From Stercorarius parasiticus (lineage: Eukaryota > Chordata > Aves > Charadriiformes > Stercorariidae): a DNA stretch of 64,000 nucleotides. A program made the translations under genes and the position numbers. The DNA lies in the NCBI GenBank assembly GCA_013396915.1, contig VWZL01002227.1, positions 326,903-390,902 on the forward strand. The letters are read 5' to 3'. The notes beneath the pieces are model-generated. The model had not been told where the DNA came from, did not search any database, and saw only the letters and a list, made by a program, of their open reading frames with translations. The first letter of the stretch is position 1. The number at the start of each line of letters is the position of its first letter. Positions 37,619 through 49,400 of the stretch are shown one piece after another.

Positions 37619-40600
37619 ACTCATGCTGCTGGTTTTTGAAGGAGTAGAATATCAAGAACTCTGTTCCCAAAATAGCATGAAATCCTTATCAAGAAAGGAT
37701 ATTAGCAGCCTTCAATTTTAGCAAGTCTTTCCTCTCTCTTCTCCAGGTTTCCTTTATCATCTAACATTTGACCCATACTTATCAATATGTATTGTAAAAC
37801 TTTTTAAACTTGTCAACGGAGAAACTACAGTTGAAATGTAGGTAGAGATAAATATAACTTCACAACCTGTTTCCCATGATCCACCCATGAGCAGCTTGTT
37901 TGAGGCTTGTGGTTCTTCCTCAGAGAAAGCTCCCTCATTGTCTTCAAAGAATGATTGATTCAGTAAGCTGATCTGAGGACAAGAAGTCACGGGAGAGGTC
38001 TCTGCCCCAGTACCACGGCCTGGAAGAATGATGATAGGTTATCATTTCCCTTTTGTTGCAATGAATTCAGTTCATGGATATGCTACGGATAAACATCTAA
38101 CAGGAACCAATCCCTTTTAGAATTGCTCTCAGACCTGGCAGGCAGAGAAGTCCTTGAGACTGTTGTGAACTATACACCAGAAAGCCTGCTGTGCCTTTTA
38201 AGGTCTATGTAATATTGGAAGAGTATGTCAAAGTGTCATTTAATCAAGGTATTCTAGAATAGGCAAACTTTTTAGTTTTGATCTAAACTTTGATCAGTGA
38301 GCATTAATTGCCGGGAAAGGGAATTTTATTTAGGGGAGCGAGCAAATAGAAACAACATCTCCTTTGTCTTTTATCTTTCAGTTGTCAGAAAATATTGCCT
38401 TCTGCACTGCAAAAAATCAGTCAAGTTTAGTGATTACTATAATATACATACAAATACACAAATACGTATGAACATTTTTATGATGAAATTATTATTTCAG
38501 AATATCTGATCAGATAGACTTTTCCCACTTTGTCCTTGTTTCTCTTATTTTGTTTTTCCTATTTGTTACCAGCCTGGAAAAATCATATTTCATTCTATGT
38601 CTCCTACAGTAACCTGTTCTGATTTACAGTTCACCGCAGATATGTTTAAAACCCATGATGAAATAATCTGTTCTCATACTTAGTTTAACATCCACATGAA
38701 GGCTGGTGACTGAGATACAAATAAAAAAAAGTACATGAATTAATGCAGCCTCCTGATCTTTGCCTTTACAATGCCCTTTTGTTCTATAAGTTTCCATGTG
38801 GGAAGATTAGGGAGGGTCAGTAAACAAAAATGTCTTTGCACTTCTTAAGAGAGCTAAGTGCTCTGCCTGTAGAGTCAGCAACTTCCTATTGACTTTCAAA
38901 TAATCTGAAATAGATGAGTTCCTTTCGCAGCATGAAAATTCTGGCTGGGGCTGTGGGTATTGTCTTCTGATTCCTTAGTCTTAGACTCACATCAATGTGA
39001 ATGAGCCACCTGGCTAGAGAGAGGTTTGGCACCCTTACTATATCAAAACCAGGGGTTATCTCATCAAATGCATGTACTAGCGGTTCCTCATTCCATTCAA
39101 CACACTTCCCTTATAATACATATTTGCTTTATAATTTATAAAATATGGCAAACATTTTGTGACAGATTCAAAGGCAGATGAACAGTTCAATTCTTGGATA
39201 TGTTCGCATCTAATGGTATTCCCTGGGATTGTGGAGCAATAAAGAAGATTTTGAAGGGTTATAGAAGAGATACAAGGTGTAGGGGATGCTGTCCAGAGAC
39301 TATAATTTGGCTTTACAGCTTTAAATTTCAAGGAGGACAGAGGCTATAGGGGAACATGCCACAGTTAAATGCCTTGCCCACTCTGCTCTTAGGAAATTAA
39401 CTTATGAAGTAGCTTCTGAGACATGAAACTTTGTGCAGAAACAGGTCTGTAAGTCTGATGCTGCAGCTTAGCCTTTGGCTGATGTGAGGGTTTCAGGATC
39501 AGGCCTTAAGAAGATAATTTTGATGTATCACAGATAGATAAATGTAATAGGTTAATTTGCTACCTGTACAGTCTCCCACTATACACACTGTTAAGACAAG
39601 CAATTCTAAATAAAACAGAAGTCCAAAACCCACATGCTTATAAGGTCACTGAGATGAGCTTTAAGATACACAGTGCTGTTCAGTTCATAACACAGAAGCT
39701 TTGGAAGGAATTTGGATACTAATAACTGACCTAAAGATGTGACTGTTTATTCCAACCATTTACAAACACAGGGAATTATGCAATGCTCTGACATCATTTC
39801 TGCTAGCAGCTGGAAACCTCCGCTAAACATCTGTCTGAAGTGCTGTTCTCACAATTCAGCTGCCAAAACTAGCTGAGTAAATTAAAATAATATTCCAATT
39901 TTTATGTCTTTATAAGTATTTATGTCCTTTTCGATGGCAAAATGCTTTTGCGAAAACTCCTCTTTCAACAATTCTTCATGCCATTTCTATAGCCTTTAGT
40001 TAAATTTTGTAGAACACTGGAACATGTGTTGCTGTGTCGGAAGATTCATGAGATTCATTTGCACTAGCTGATATTTACATGTTGGCAGCTCACTTTGAAA
40101 TGACTGCTTGTTCCTCTTGGAAGCAGGGGCAATTTTAACCAGGGGCCTCAATTCTGAAAAGGCAAAACTACTGTGGGGTAATTTTAGTTACCATTAAAAG
40201 AAAAGAATCATCATCTCCCCAACATATGAAAAAAGTGAGGAAAATATTTGGCCCTTTCATTGTATGTACAAGTCTAAGCAGAGTAAGTAGAAAAGCAAAG
40301 TCACTAAGGGAGGGAAAGATTCCCTTCCTCATAATCTGAATTTGCTATGGGTAAATATACTTTTAGACTATCTCCATTGATCTCCACCTGTATCCTGAAA
40401 ACAACACGGAATAGCATGAGAGACAATCTAATTTTCCAGATGGAGAGCAAAGAACTCTGGTTCTGAACTAATTTTAACTATGTTCTTATCTCTTAGCATT
40501 GGATTTATTTCTCCTATGTACCTCAAAATAGGTTAATTGATTTGCACTCTGGAATTGCCTGCTTCAGCTCGCTTAGCTGAGGAGCTTGGACCGACTACTT

Positions 40601-40649
40601 GGGATTTACTCATTCCTTTTATTTATGTTCCTAAACTTGAAGCATGATA
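37619..40649. other. Non-coding DNA with no named feature
   Basis: Nothing in this stretch reads as a gene, RNA or named repeat; the open frames are short and without domains. Confidence 0.5.
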
Positions 40650-40745
40650 TTCGCCTGGTTAATCTCTTTATATTTCAGTTCAATTGTAAAATAGGGATTA
40701 TTGTCATTTGTTATAAGGGCTATTCTTTGGGATGAGTATTTTTGT
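40650..40745 (+). mobile_element. Candidate MIR-like ancient SINE fragment
   Basis: The order 'cctggttaatctctttatat', 'ttcagttcaattgtaaaata' and 'gggattattgtc', then 'ttataagggctattctttgg' and 'gatgagtatt', follows the central core and 3' part of MIR. That region reads roughly as 'acttaacctctctg', 'cctcagtttcctcatctgta', 'aaatggggataat', then 'catagggttgttgtgaggat'. MIR-type SINEs predate the bird-mammal split, so a diverged copy in a bird is plausible. Similarity is moderate and judged by eye. Confidence 0.4.
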
Positions 40746-40899
40746 GTGTGAAATTGCGTGTAAAGAAAGGTACACAAATTCATGTTTCAGCTTCATTTAA
40801 GGGGTAGCAAGTATCCCAAAAAATCATGACCACTCAGCTGTGAAGGGGTACGCTGGGCAAAAGACTAATGTCTTTACAAACCCCACTTACTTTCTTCTG

Positions 40900-40925
40900 A
40901 AAAAAAAAAAAAAAACCCAAAAAAA
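40900..40925. repeat. A-rich homopolymer tract
   Basis: A run of 16 A is followed by 'ccc' and a further A run. I see no gene-derived or SINE body immediately upstream that would make it a retrotransposed poly(A) tail. Confidence 0.85.
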
Positions 40926-43900
40926 GTCTGCAAGGTTTTACATGGTGGGAATGATTAATTTGCTTATAACTAAATAACATAGGATTTTCATGGTATTTTT
41001 TGCAGATTCAGTAAAAGTTGGGTTTTGGAATTTATTCCATCGTCATTAACATAGAAGCCAGATAAATTTTACTATATGAAATGAATATAAGTGACGGCAG
41101 AACTGGGGTTTGAGACACACCTCTCCCTCCACTGGTGACAACTGATACTTCTGGCAGTAGGAAAAGCCAATAGCTGGTATACTGGAAGGTAACTGCCCAG
41201 TTCTTAAGTGTTAAGAATGTCCAGCTCCATGCAATAGGTTATCTATACATCCTGACCCAATTGCTTTTTTTAAGTAAGTCCATCATTTATGGATCTTGTT
41301 AAGTCTACTCTGTCTCCCAAATAAGCCATTAGGTCATCGGGCCACATAATTTATTAAAGTGCATTTTGTGAACAGGGAGTTCATCCGTGAGGATATTGTG
41401 TTTCCCAAGGAAGTTAGGAAGAAATTTGCCAGAAAGGAACTAAGGTTAAAAATTCAACAGATATCCGTTTCTCTGTAGTTCCTCTAAAAGATATTTCTGA
41501 ACAGATGTGGGATGGAAGCAGAAAGAAAACCTCCAGAGAAATGCTGAAGTGAAGGGTACCAACGTGGTGAGTTGCACCTCTAAAATGAAGGCCACTCCAA
41601 CTGGAATGCAAAAAAAACCCCGTAGTACCTAGTAGGCTAATTGCACTACAGTGCAAAAACCTAGATCCACAGAAGGATTCAGCCCTTATAGCTATTTGAA
41701 GTTCAAGATTCTCCATTTCCACACCTCGACAATTACTTCACTCTCCAGACGCCTGTTATAGATATGCCAATCTGAGCTTGTTGGAGCGTCTGTCTTGGGA
41801 GCGCTAGGCAGCTGGGCACACAGCTCATCCTTGTGTACCAGAGCATACCTAGAGCGTGTATCCTACAGTTGTCTTTGATGGGTAGGTCTCATCTGCTAGC
41901 TGCTGGTATTCTGCACGATGCTTAGTACAGAAACCAGTTTGTGCAATAGTATTGGGTCTTCATTCTCTCCTTTACTCCATAACTGTCTCACTAGAGTATT
42001 TACCTGAGCTGTAAGAAGTGTTATTCCTTACAGCTTTTGAATGAGTCAATCTGGAGAGTGTAACACTAAAGTATGTGGATAAAAACACCAGGCTTTTGAG
42101 TGCTGATGGGTGGGGGAGTAACAGGGTCTTTTTAACTCTTCTGCTGAAACTGTTTTTCTTTACATGGCAATATTAAACATGCATTGGGCCAAAGAAACAG
42201 GGAACGGCTCTGGAACCTAGTGGTGGGGAAACTCGACTGGCAGCGGGATGGCCTGCTTAAGAGTATCTACTCCAGTGAGGCAGTTTTTACAAAGTGGAAG
42301 GTGTTCAATACGTGAAACTGAGAAAGCCTCAATCCTGGCTCTCTGACAACACTGTGGTCAGAGCTTTCCTGCAAGAAACCAGAGCTGGAAGGAAGCACAA
42401 AAGAAAATCTAATTTGTATTTCTTCATATATGTAGTGAACATTAGGCTTTGGGGAGAATTTGAGAAAGCAACATAAATGCTTTCTGAACTGCCGAATAGA
42501 TGTGTAAGAGAGGCCCGTATCGGGCATAGGTCTTAGAAGGACTTCACAACAGAAAAAAACAAATACAAGTAATCGTTTAACTTAACAATAGTTGTAGAAT
42601 ATAAATTTTGCCTTTCATCCCAGTATTCATTACTGGCCAACATCATAGCTTAGATCGCTGGCTTCTCTGGAAAATCACCTTGTGTTGTACAGGCAAGCTT
42701 GGCAAGCATTAGAGCTGTGGATTGTGCCAAGCAGCAAGGTGCCTGGAATACTGGGGCTGCGGACCTTTTTGGTGCACCGGCTCTTGTGTGGTTAAAAGCT
42801 GGGGAATATTGTAGCCCCATTTCTCATAGCTACCTTCAGAGTGGTTTTGAACATACACTTAGGGCACCGTGGTATGAGCTCAAAGTACTGCCTTGCTTGG
42901 TCAGTTGTAGGTACTGCTGCAATCTTGCAGATAGGAATTGTTAGCATTTCATCAGAAAAAAACAGCGTTAGAGCAGCCACTAGCTGCATTATAATAATTA
43001 CATTCTTAATGAGGCATTAAATCCCCTCTTGTATTACAGCTATGGTATGTTAATGTTAAATAGTTAATGTCTTTGCTGCCTCCAAACAGCTGACTACAGG
43101 GTGTAATTTGACAATCAGTTTAGATTACTCTATGTCCCCACTGCAGCTATCACGGATAGCACTGCCTTTCCCTTAACACTGGTCATATACTGTTACTCTT
43201 CTATGCCAGCAACCGTGCGACTTCATGGACAGTTTGATAGCTCCCTGGTCTGGCTCTGTGTTAGTTTTCAACCAGACAAGCTTTCTTATCCAGCTGCCAA
43301 ATGCTTACTTAATCATTTGGACCAGCACAGTGGAAGAGGATGAGATGCATCCTACATCATCCACTGGAGAGGAATGACAAGGTGTGCAAAGGCTGGTTTC
43401 CACCAGATGTATTCCCTTATGTAAAAGCCTTTGCTTCTACAGTGAGGATAAAATGATGACAAAGCAGAGATGATGATTCTTTGCAGTAGGAAAAAAAATA
43501 AGTCTTTTTTGCACATCTGTCCTTAGAGCGTATGTCTGCAGACGCTCTAAATGTTAACCACTGAATCAGCAGGAATCTCATATGTGGCATCCAAAATCTG
43601 TATTTCTTGAGATGTGAATACTACACAAAGAAAACATTAAGGAATCTTAATAATTTCTCAAAGTATTTGATGTGATAACCCTTGGAGTGGAAGAAAAATC
43701 ACTTTCATTTGTCTTTCAACCTCAGTAAATTTAAACAAAAAGACAGAATATCAAATACACTTTATCTTGTATACACAGTAGAACACGCCAACTAATAACA
43801 AGAAACAGATCATGACCCTAGAGGAACTCACCTCATTTAGAGATAATGGAATACAATCAAATATAAACAATTTGAAATGCAAGTGTAATGCAGACTTTGC

Positions 43901-44401
43901 CTGTGGTGCTTAAGAGCAGATTAGCTTTATAAAACAATTTGAAGCAACTTTTGTGGCATGTCTTTTTGAACAGCTCAGCAGCATTAGAAAAGCTTGATAG
44001 CATAAGTATTAAAATGTTATTATTACCTGTAACTAAACACCTTGTCTGCATTTAATAGTAGCACCCTAGCTATCCAAATATTTATGAAGGCTGGATTTGA
44101 CAAAGATTCAGTGTGAAGTTTACCAAGATAAGGTTAGTTCAAGAAATTACTAAGATTCCTTAATACAATGCCGATCTTTCTTCCTGTGGCCACAGTGCAT
44201 TCATTACTTTCAGTTGACTCATTTTAGGAGCAAATGTTCAAAGATACACTGAATCTGTGTGGACTGTGTTGTAAGCAAAGTGACTGGCATCCTTTGGAAT
44301 AGGCGTTTGTGAATGGCAGAATGGTGCTAAGCATAGAAAGTTCTGAAAGGTGAACTGGACCACTGGCGTACCTTCAATGTACTGCAACCAGATTAGCTTG
44401 G
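40926..44401. other. Non-coding DNA with no named feature
   Basis: A 102-codon minus-strand open stretch at 41414-41722 has no ATG-proximal context or domain and is treated as chance. A perfect 9-bp inverted repeat lies at 43523-43550. Nothing else can be named. Confidence 0.5.
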
Positions 44402-44450
44402 AAATTGTTTGGAAAATAAATTAATGAAAACAAATTCTTTGGAAAATAAA
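44402..44450. repeat. Short direct repeat, 30-bp period
   Basis: The 19-base words at 44402-44420 and 44432-44450 ('aaattgtttggaaaataaa' and 'aaattctttggaaaataaa') differ at one position. The 11-base spacer is not repeated. Confidence 0.8.
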
Positions 44451-45169
44451 CTCCCTGTGCTGCGCGGGTCTTGTTTTCACCATATTGACATATTTCCCAC
44501 ATGCTTTTCACACTAACCCTATTTGTCCCCTGAGGAGCTCAAGCTTGCTTTCGTTGCTAATGACTCAGAGCAGCAGGGAATTTATTTCACAGTTTGTCAG
44601 AAACTGAATTACCTGATTATTGAAAAATCAGGCATTTGGACTATGGATTCTTCAGGGGATGCCAAGGCTATTGCTATGTATTTCTACAGCATGCCCTAAA
44701 CTCCAACATAGAGTCTCCATGCTAACGCATTAAAAGCAATGATAAAAGTCATGTCTCTGTCACAGGCTCCTGACATCACATCTGACACACGTTTCACTGC
44801 TGCACACTTCTACCAGCAGAAGCATGGCTACTACCTTTTTCCTGTCTGCCTCCAGGTAAATCTGATCCTGTAGTAGCAGTACTAAAGCAAAATCATCATT
44901 CAGAATTCTCTAAGCATGTGTTTGTGTTTGTCTCCTCACAGAGAGAACTAGAGTTGTTGCTATGAAAAACAGCGTGCTTCATATACTTAGGAAGAGAAGT
45001 TGACCTAAATAAAGTCCCCACTACTATACAAGTACACAAAAAATGAAAAATAGTCTAGACAGCAGTCTGGATAAGAAATGTAGGTGAAAAAGAAATAGTC
45101 CTATGTGTTTTCAGAAAATGTGGACAATGTCAAGATACTGGCAGCTATTCCAGTCTGGCCTTAACAGAC

Positions 45170-45212
45170 GAAGACCAAGGAAAAGGGAAAGGGAAAGAAA
45201 AGAGAAGGAAAA
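45170..45212. repeat. Purine-rich tract
   Basis: Mainly 'gggaaa' and 'agaa' type units, interrupted by a C at two or three places near the start. It gives a misleading Arg/Lys/Glu-rich translation on the + strand. Confidence 0.7.
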
Positions 45213-45290
45213 CCTTACAACAGTTGTGGAAGAACTGTTTAAAGCCAATCAACTGCCGACCATCCAAATACCTGCTGAAAGTAGTGAGAG

Positions 45291-45325
45291 AGATATATAT
45301 ATACACACGTATATATATATATATG
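45291..45325. repeat. (AT)n microsatellite with central CACACG interruption
   Basis: Two 'atatat' arrays flank 'acacacgt'. The tract is close to self-complementary, so it can form a cruciform or hairpin and is likely length-polymorphic. It also generates the repetitive Tyr/Ile translation seen in frames crossing it. Confidence 0.92.
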
Positions 45326-48300
45326 TTTGCTCCTCTCCACTGCTGGAGGCACAAATGTGGTACTTCTACAAGGTTTTCAGTGTTACATACATGGATTTTG
45401 TATCCTTTGTCATCCTCAGTATATGATGTTGGAGAATATGAGATCCTTTCCTCTGAGCGTCTTTTTTGTACACGTTAGGAAATTGTACACGTTAACTAGA
45501 GTACAGGAAAGAACTCTGAACCTACAAACTATCACCAGCCTGTTTTTAAACGTTGTAATGCCATTTAGCAGTGAAGTGCAACTGGACGCATGGTTAGATA
45601 GCTTCTATCTTTATAGGGGAAAATAGACTTTAGGCTTGTAAAGGTCGGAATTTTAAGTAATTTTTGTTCAAAAGGTGAAAAATCAACATTCTCCTTATCT
45701 GAGACACTGTTAAATACATGTATCTTGAGTCATGCTAAAAAACAACACTCTACATGCCTGTGTTTATGCATGTGAGGAAAAGGAAGAAGAAGGGAGAGAG
45801 AAAAGACTGAGGAGACTGCTTTCATAAACTTACTCAGTTCCCCTTGCAAACAAAGGCACGGCTATTCTTCAGATCTTTTAACTATGTCTTATGAATAGGT
45901 ATTACCTAGCGTACCAGTTTCTCTAGGTCCATCCAGTTAATTTTATTTTTCCTTATATGTTAGGTACAGTCCAGTAAATGAGAATATTCCTGCAGTACTG
46001 ATTGAGGCCCTCAGTATGAATTTCCTTTGTTGCAGTGGTTTTCATGGCCCTGTGAATTGTGTGGTGCCTCAGGGAAAACAGATGTGACTCCTTCCTTTCA
46101 TTGAAGTGTGTTGTACACAGAGTAGTGAAACCCACCCAAATAAGTTAACAGGGTGCATCAGAAAACTGAAGTCACGAAAAGGTGGACATAACGCCATTTT
46201 TGAGAACACTGGTTTTATTGTACAGGTTTTGCAATACTTGATGAGCTTGTTGACACGCTCTGCTTCCGGCAGCATTTGACTTCCTGAGGAATCCTTCGAA
46301 CTCTTTCAGAAGGGACAGAGCCTGGGTTCCTGTAGTCGGACCAGTGCTTTGGTCTGCGTGGTAACACCGTCAACATGTGAAGCAAATAAGGTCAATGAAT
46401 GACTTCTGCTAAGAAGTGGAGACTAAGGCACTATCTGCTTGTTTAAAGATTGTAGGAAAAACACTTCTGGAAGTCTGAAACAAGAAAGAAACTGGACGCT
46501 ATTTGCTTTGAGAGCTGTCAGGCTCTTTTCCTGTCTTTCCTTTCTCTTACATTGTTTTTGCCTGAGTTGCTAGTTGGATGAGCAGCATAATTAGGAGTGA
46601 CACGAAGCCTGTGAAAGTAGCCAAGTCCTGGTCAGAATCTACTGCTGTTGGTGTTATGGAGAGAGGATACAGGCAGTCATGGCAAGTTATTTCCTGCACT
46701 TAAAATCTGGTCCGTTATTTTAAATGTAAACATGAATGGAGGAATAGCAACTGTTAGCAATAAATGTACCAGAAAAGAATGGTTCTCCTTCTAGTTTGGC
46801 AACCAGTTGCTATTCTTAGAATTCTCCAACGTGAAAAAATCCTAATAATACATTTATAATACTTAACCCTGGGGCCACATGGGGTTTGAAAATTCTCTAT
46901 AAACACAGAAAATAATGTGAATGATCACTATTACTAGCATCTGCAATTTTACAAGCTTATTCAGCTTCAAGTGCTGGACAAGTGCTATCCAGATCCATGT
47001 AAATAGCTCGTTCTTTGAAATATCACTAGGCCATTTGCATCAGCCACAACTTTTGACATTCTCTGAAGAATAGATTAAAAATATGAGTTCTATGAAAGCT
47101 CATGGCAAGACATCCAGAAGGAAAGATCTTTATTCAGCTCCTAATGAAAACTGCTGGAAAACTGAAAGTGTGGAATTTGTTTCACTGCCATTGGATGTTC
47201 AACCTTGGACTAGTCACCGTGAACTTTTTTTTTCAGTAGATGTCAGAAATAAGCACATTTCAAATGATCCATGTGATCTATCTTAGATGTTTACTTTAGG
47301 ATGTGGTTAATTGCTACCATAAGGTTTCCCTCTAATGAATTGTAAGGGAGTTCAGTCTAAGTATTAGATACCTTGAGATGGTTGAGAGGAACCTGACCCA
47401 AATCAGTCTTGTCAGAAAGGGAATCTAAGAATCAGTTTTCTCCATTCCCACTTAAAACCACTTAAAGTGTTACAGTATCACAATAATAGATAAAATAACG
47501 CAGAATATATTATGTTTGCCAATATGTAAGCACTCTTTTGTTAATTTGCTATATTTCTGCAAATAAATGTGCATCACTCCTTGTTGATGTCAATGAAAGA
47601 GTCTCGGTTTTCAAGACCAGACTCTTAAGTTCACATTAATTGCCTATCTTGTAATTTATATACCTTGTTTGGAAGATCCAAGGAGATTCTCTGATTATGA
47701 GCTCAGAGATTTGCTCTGGCTTAGAGTTCACAAATTCAGTGGAACGAGTTCCATTATTCTCTTGCTGTGTGCTATTATGCTGTGTAATCCCTTTCATGAG
47801 TTGATTAAACTTCATTTTATACCAACATGATTTTATTGTGCTTATATGATTCTTCCTGAGATGCTATCTAATTCCTCTAATGTTCAGAAAATTCCTTCTG
47901 ATTTCCTCTAGAAGTTTATTCACATCCGGTTATATGCATTTGTTCTTACACAGCACTGGTCTTCAGTATATATAATTTTTACACTCCCCCCACCAAGTCT
48001 GCCTCTGTTGTGTACTAACAGAAAGCAAGGGTATTACCTTCCAGCCTCTATTTTGCAAAGGCAAAGAAGGAAGTCCAAGTTCCCCTTATAAGATAACTCT
48101 GCTTTCCCATGATCATCTTTGCATCTCTTTTCATCACTCAGTTTGAATTCACCTTTCATAACAGGAGGATTACCAGTATTATACAAAATCCTGAAGATGA
48201 AGCTTTGCCATCATCTTGAACAACCTGTCTGTTCTGGAAAAGAGGTTTCAGTTGCATCCTCATTTGTTCTTTTCACTGCTGGCAAAGGAAAGTCTCCTAA

Positions 48301-48435
48301 CATAATAGCCCAGTTTATTGGTAGAAGTTCTTGTTCATCCCTAGATGCAGGAACTTTCACTCCATTTGATGTTTCTTTCCATTACTATTCCAGTGGTCCC
48401 CCAGATCATTAATGCCTTCATATAAAACACTTTTT
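45326..48435. other. Non-coding DNA with no named feature
   Basis: Short open frames on both strands have no domains. A frame at 48119-48412 (+, 97 codons) does not resemble a known protein. 'gttgatgtcaatgaaagagt' near 47584 may be another scrap of the old dispersed motif noted at 11.5 kb. Confidence 0.45.
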
Positions 48436-48439
48436 TTAA

Positions 48440-48530
48440 ACTTACAATTGTGATACCTCTCACATCTGTGTCATCAGCAAATTTTATGAGTACGGCCCCA
48501 TTTTTTGTGGTAAGGTTAGTACCTCATTCT
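48440..48530 (-). mobile_element. Possible ancient LINE (CR1/L3-like) scrap
   Basis: The words 'cacatctgtgtcatcagcaa' then 'attttatgagtacggcccc' parallel the segment 'tttggtgtcgtctgcaaact' then 'tactgagggtgcact' of the CR1 at 34.6 kb (35140-35172), which encodes the palm motif around FADD. If real, it is a far older relative in the same minus orientation. It is short and easily explained by chance. Confidence 0.35.
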
Positions 48531-48933
48531 TATGGATGATGAGATCATCTGTTTGTAGATAAATTCAGGAAGTCCATAATTTCTGATTCTTTATTAGCAA
48601 TATGACTAGCAAAGGTAGAACTTCTCCATAAAATAGCAGCAAAACAGGCATTCTTTCATTATATTTGCATCATACCAGTATGTTTTTAGTTTAGTCACAT
48701 CTCCTTTGTCCTGTGGCAGCACAGAGATTGCACTGGTGAAGCCTTGACCCTGGTCATGGTACCCAAATATTGACTTCTGCAAGATAAGTGTGATATTGAT
48801 GGGTTCCTCTCCCCAGGGTAACTACCCTTCCCACTTGCAGTGCCTGAATCATGCACCTGAATGGAGAATAAGAGGAACATGATTCCAATGTGATCTCTAT
48901 GTGAACTGGAGTACAGAGAGACCCAGATCAGTA

Positions 48934-49400
48934 ATCACAGAATCATAGAATTGTCTAGGTTGGAAGGGACCTTTCAGATCATCTAGTCCAACCATCAACC
49001 TAACTCTGACAGAAACCATCACTAACTATATCTCTAAGCACTAGGTCTACCTGTCTTTTAAATACCTCCAGGGATGGTGACTCAACCACTTCCTCTGGGC
49101 AGCCTGTTCCAATGCTTATTAACCCTTTCAGTGTAAAATTTTTTCCTCATATCCAATCTAAACCTCCCCTGTCACAACTTGAGGCCATTTCCTCTTGTCC
49201 TATCACTTGTTACTTGGGAAAAGAGACCAACTCCCACTTCTCTACAACCTCCTTTCAGGGAGTTGTAGAGAGTGATAAGGTCTCCCCTCAGCCTCCTTTT
49301 CTCCAGACTAAATGACCCCAGCTCCCTGAGCTGCTCATCATAAGACTTGTGCTCCAAACCCCTCACCAGCTTCATTACCCTTCTCTGGACCTGCTTCAAG
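48934..49400 (-). mobile_element. CR1 LINE, 3' end fragment (minus strand)
   Basis: On the minus strand the element runs from 'EQVQRR' of ORF2 (about 49400) to the terminus 'caattctatgattctgtgat'. It keeps '[20 protein letters not shown]', '[20 protein letters not shown]' and '[11 protein letters not shown]'. The frame is then closed by a TGA where sister copies have an Arg codon (CGG in the 34.6-kb copy), and a little further on 'cccagaggaag' has one extra base relative to 'cccagggag', shifting the frame. It lacks the polymerase palm. It belongs to the same subfamily as the copies at 8.4, 34.6 and 63.4 kb. Confidence 0.95.
49172..49399 (-). pseudogene. CR1 ORF2 C-terminal remnant
   Basis: This is a 75-codon open stretch on the minus strand ending at a TGA that replaces an Arg codon of the family. 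It represents the region C-terminal to the reverse transcriptase thumb, starting at '[20 protein letters not shown]'. In this copy the 13-codon block '[13 protein letters not shown]' is intact, which makes it the reference that shows the in-frame loss in the 34.6-kb copy. It has no start context and no catalytic residues, so it is non-functional. Confidence 0.88.

Noticed and set aside
43523..43550. Perfect 9-bp inverted repeat (arms 43523-43531 and 43542-43550, 10-base loop)
   Set aside because: A few such hairpins are expected by chance in 64 kb, there is no terminator or RNA context, and the genome is eukaryotic.
45103..45626. Three overlapping plus-strand open frames across a microsatellite
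   Set aside because: The frames stay open because of the purine tract and the (AT)n repeat; the Tyr/Ile repeats are translation of simple sequence.
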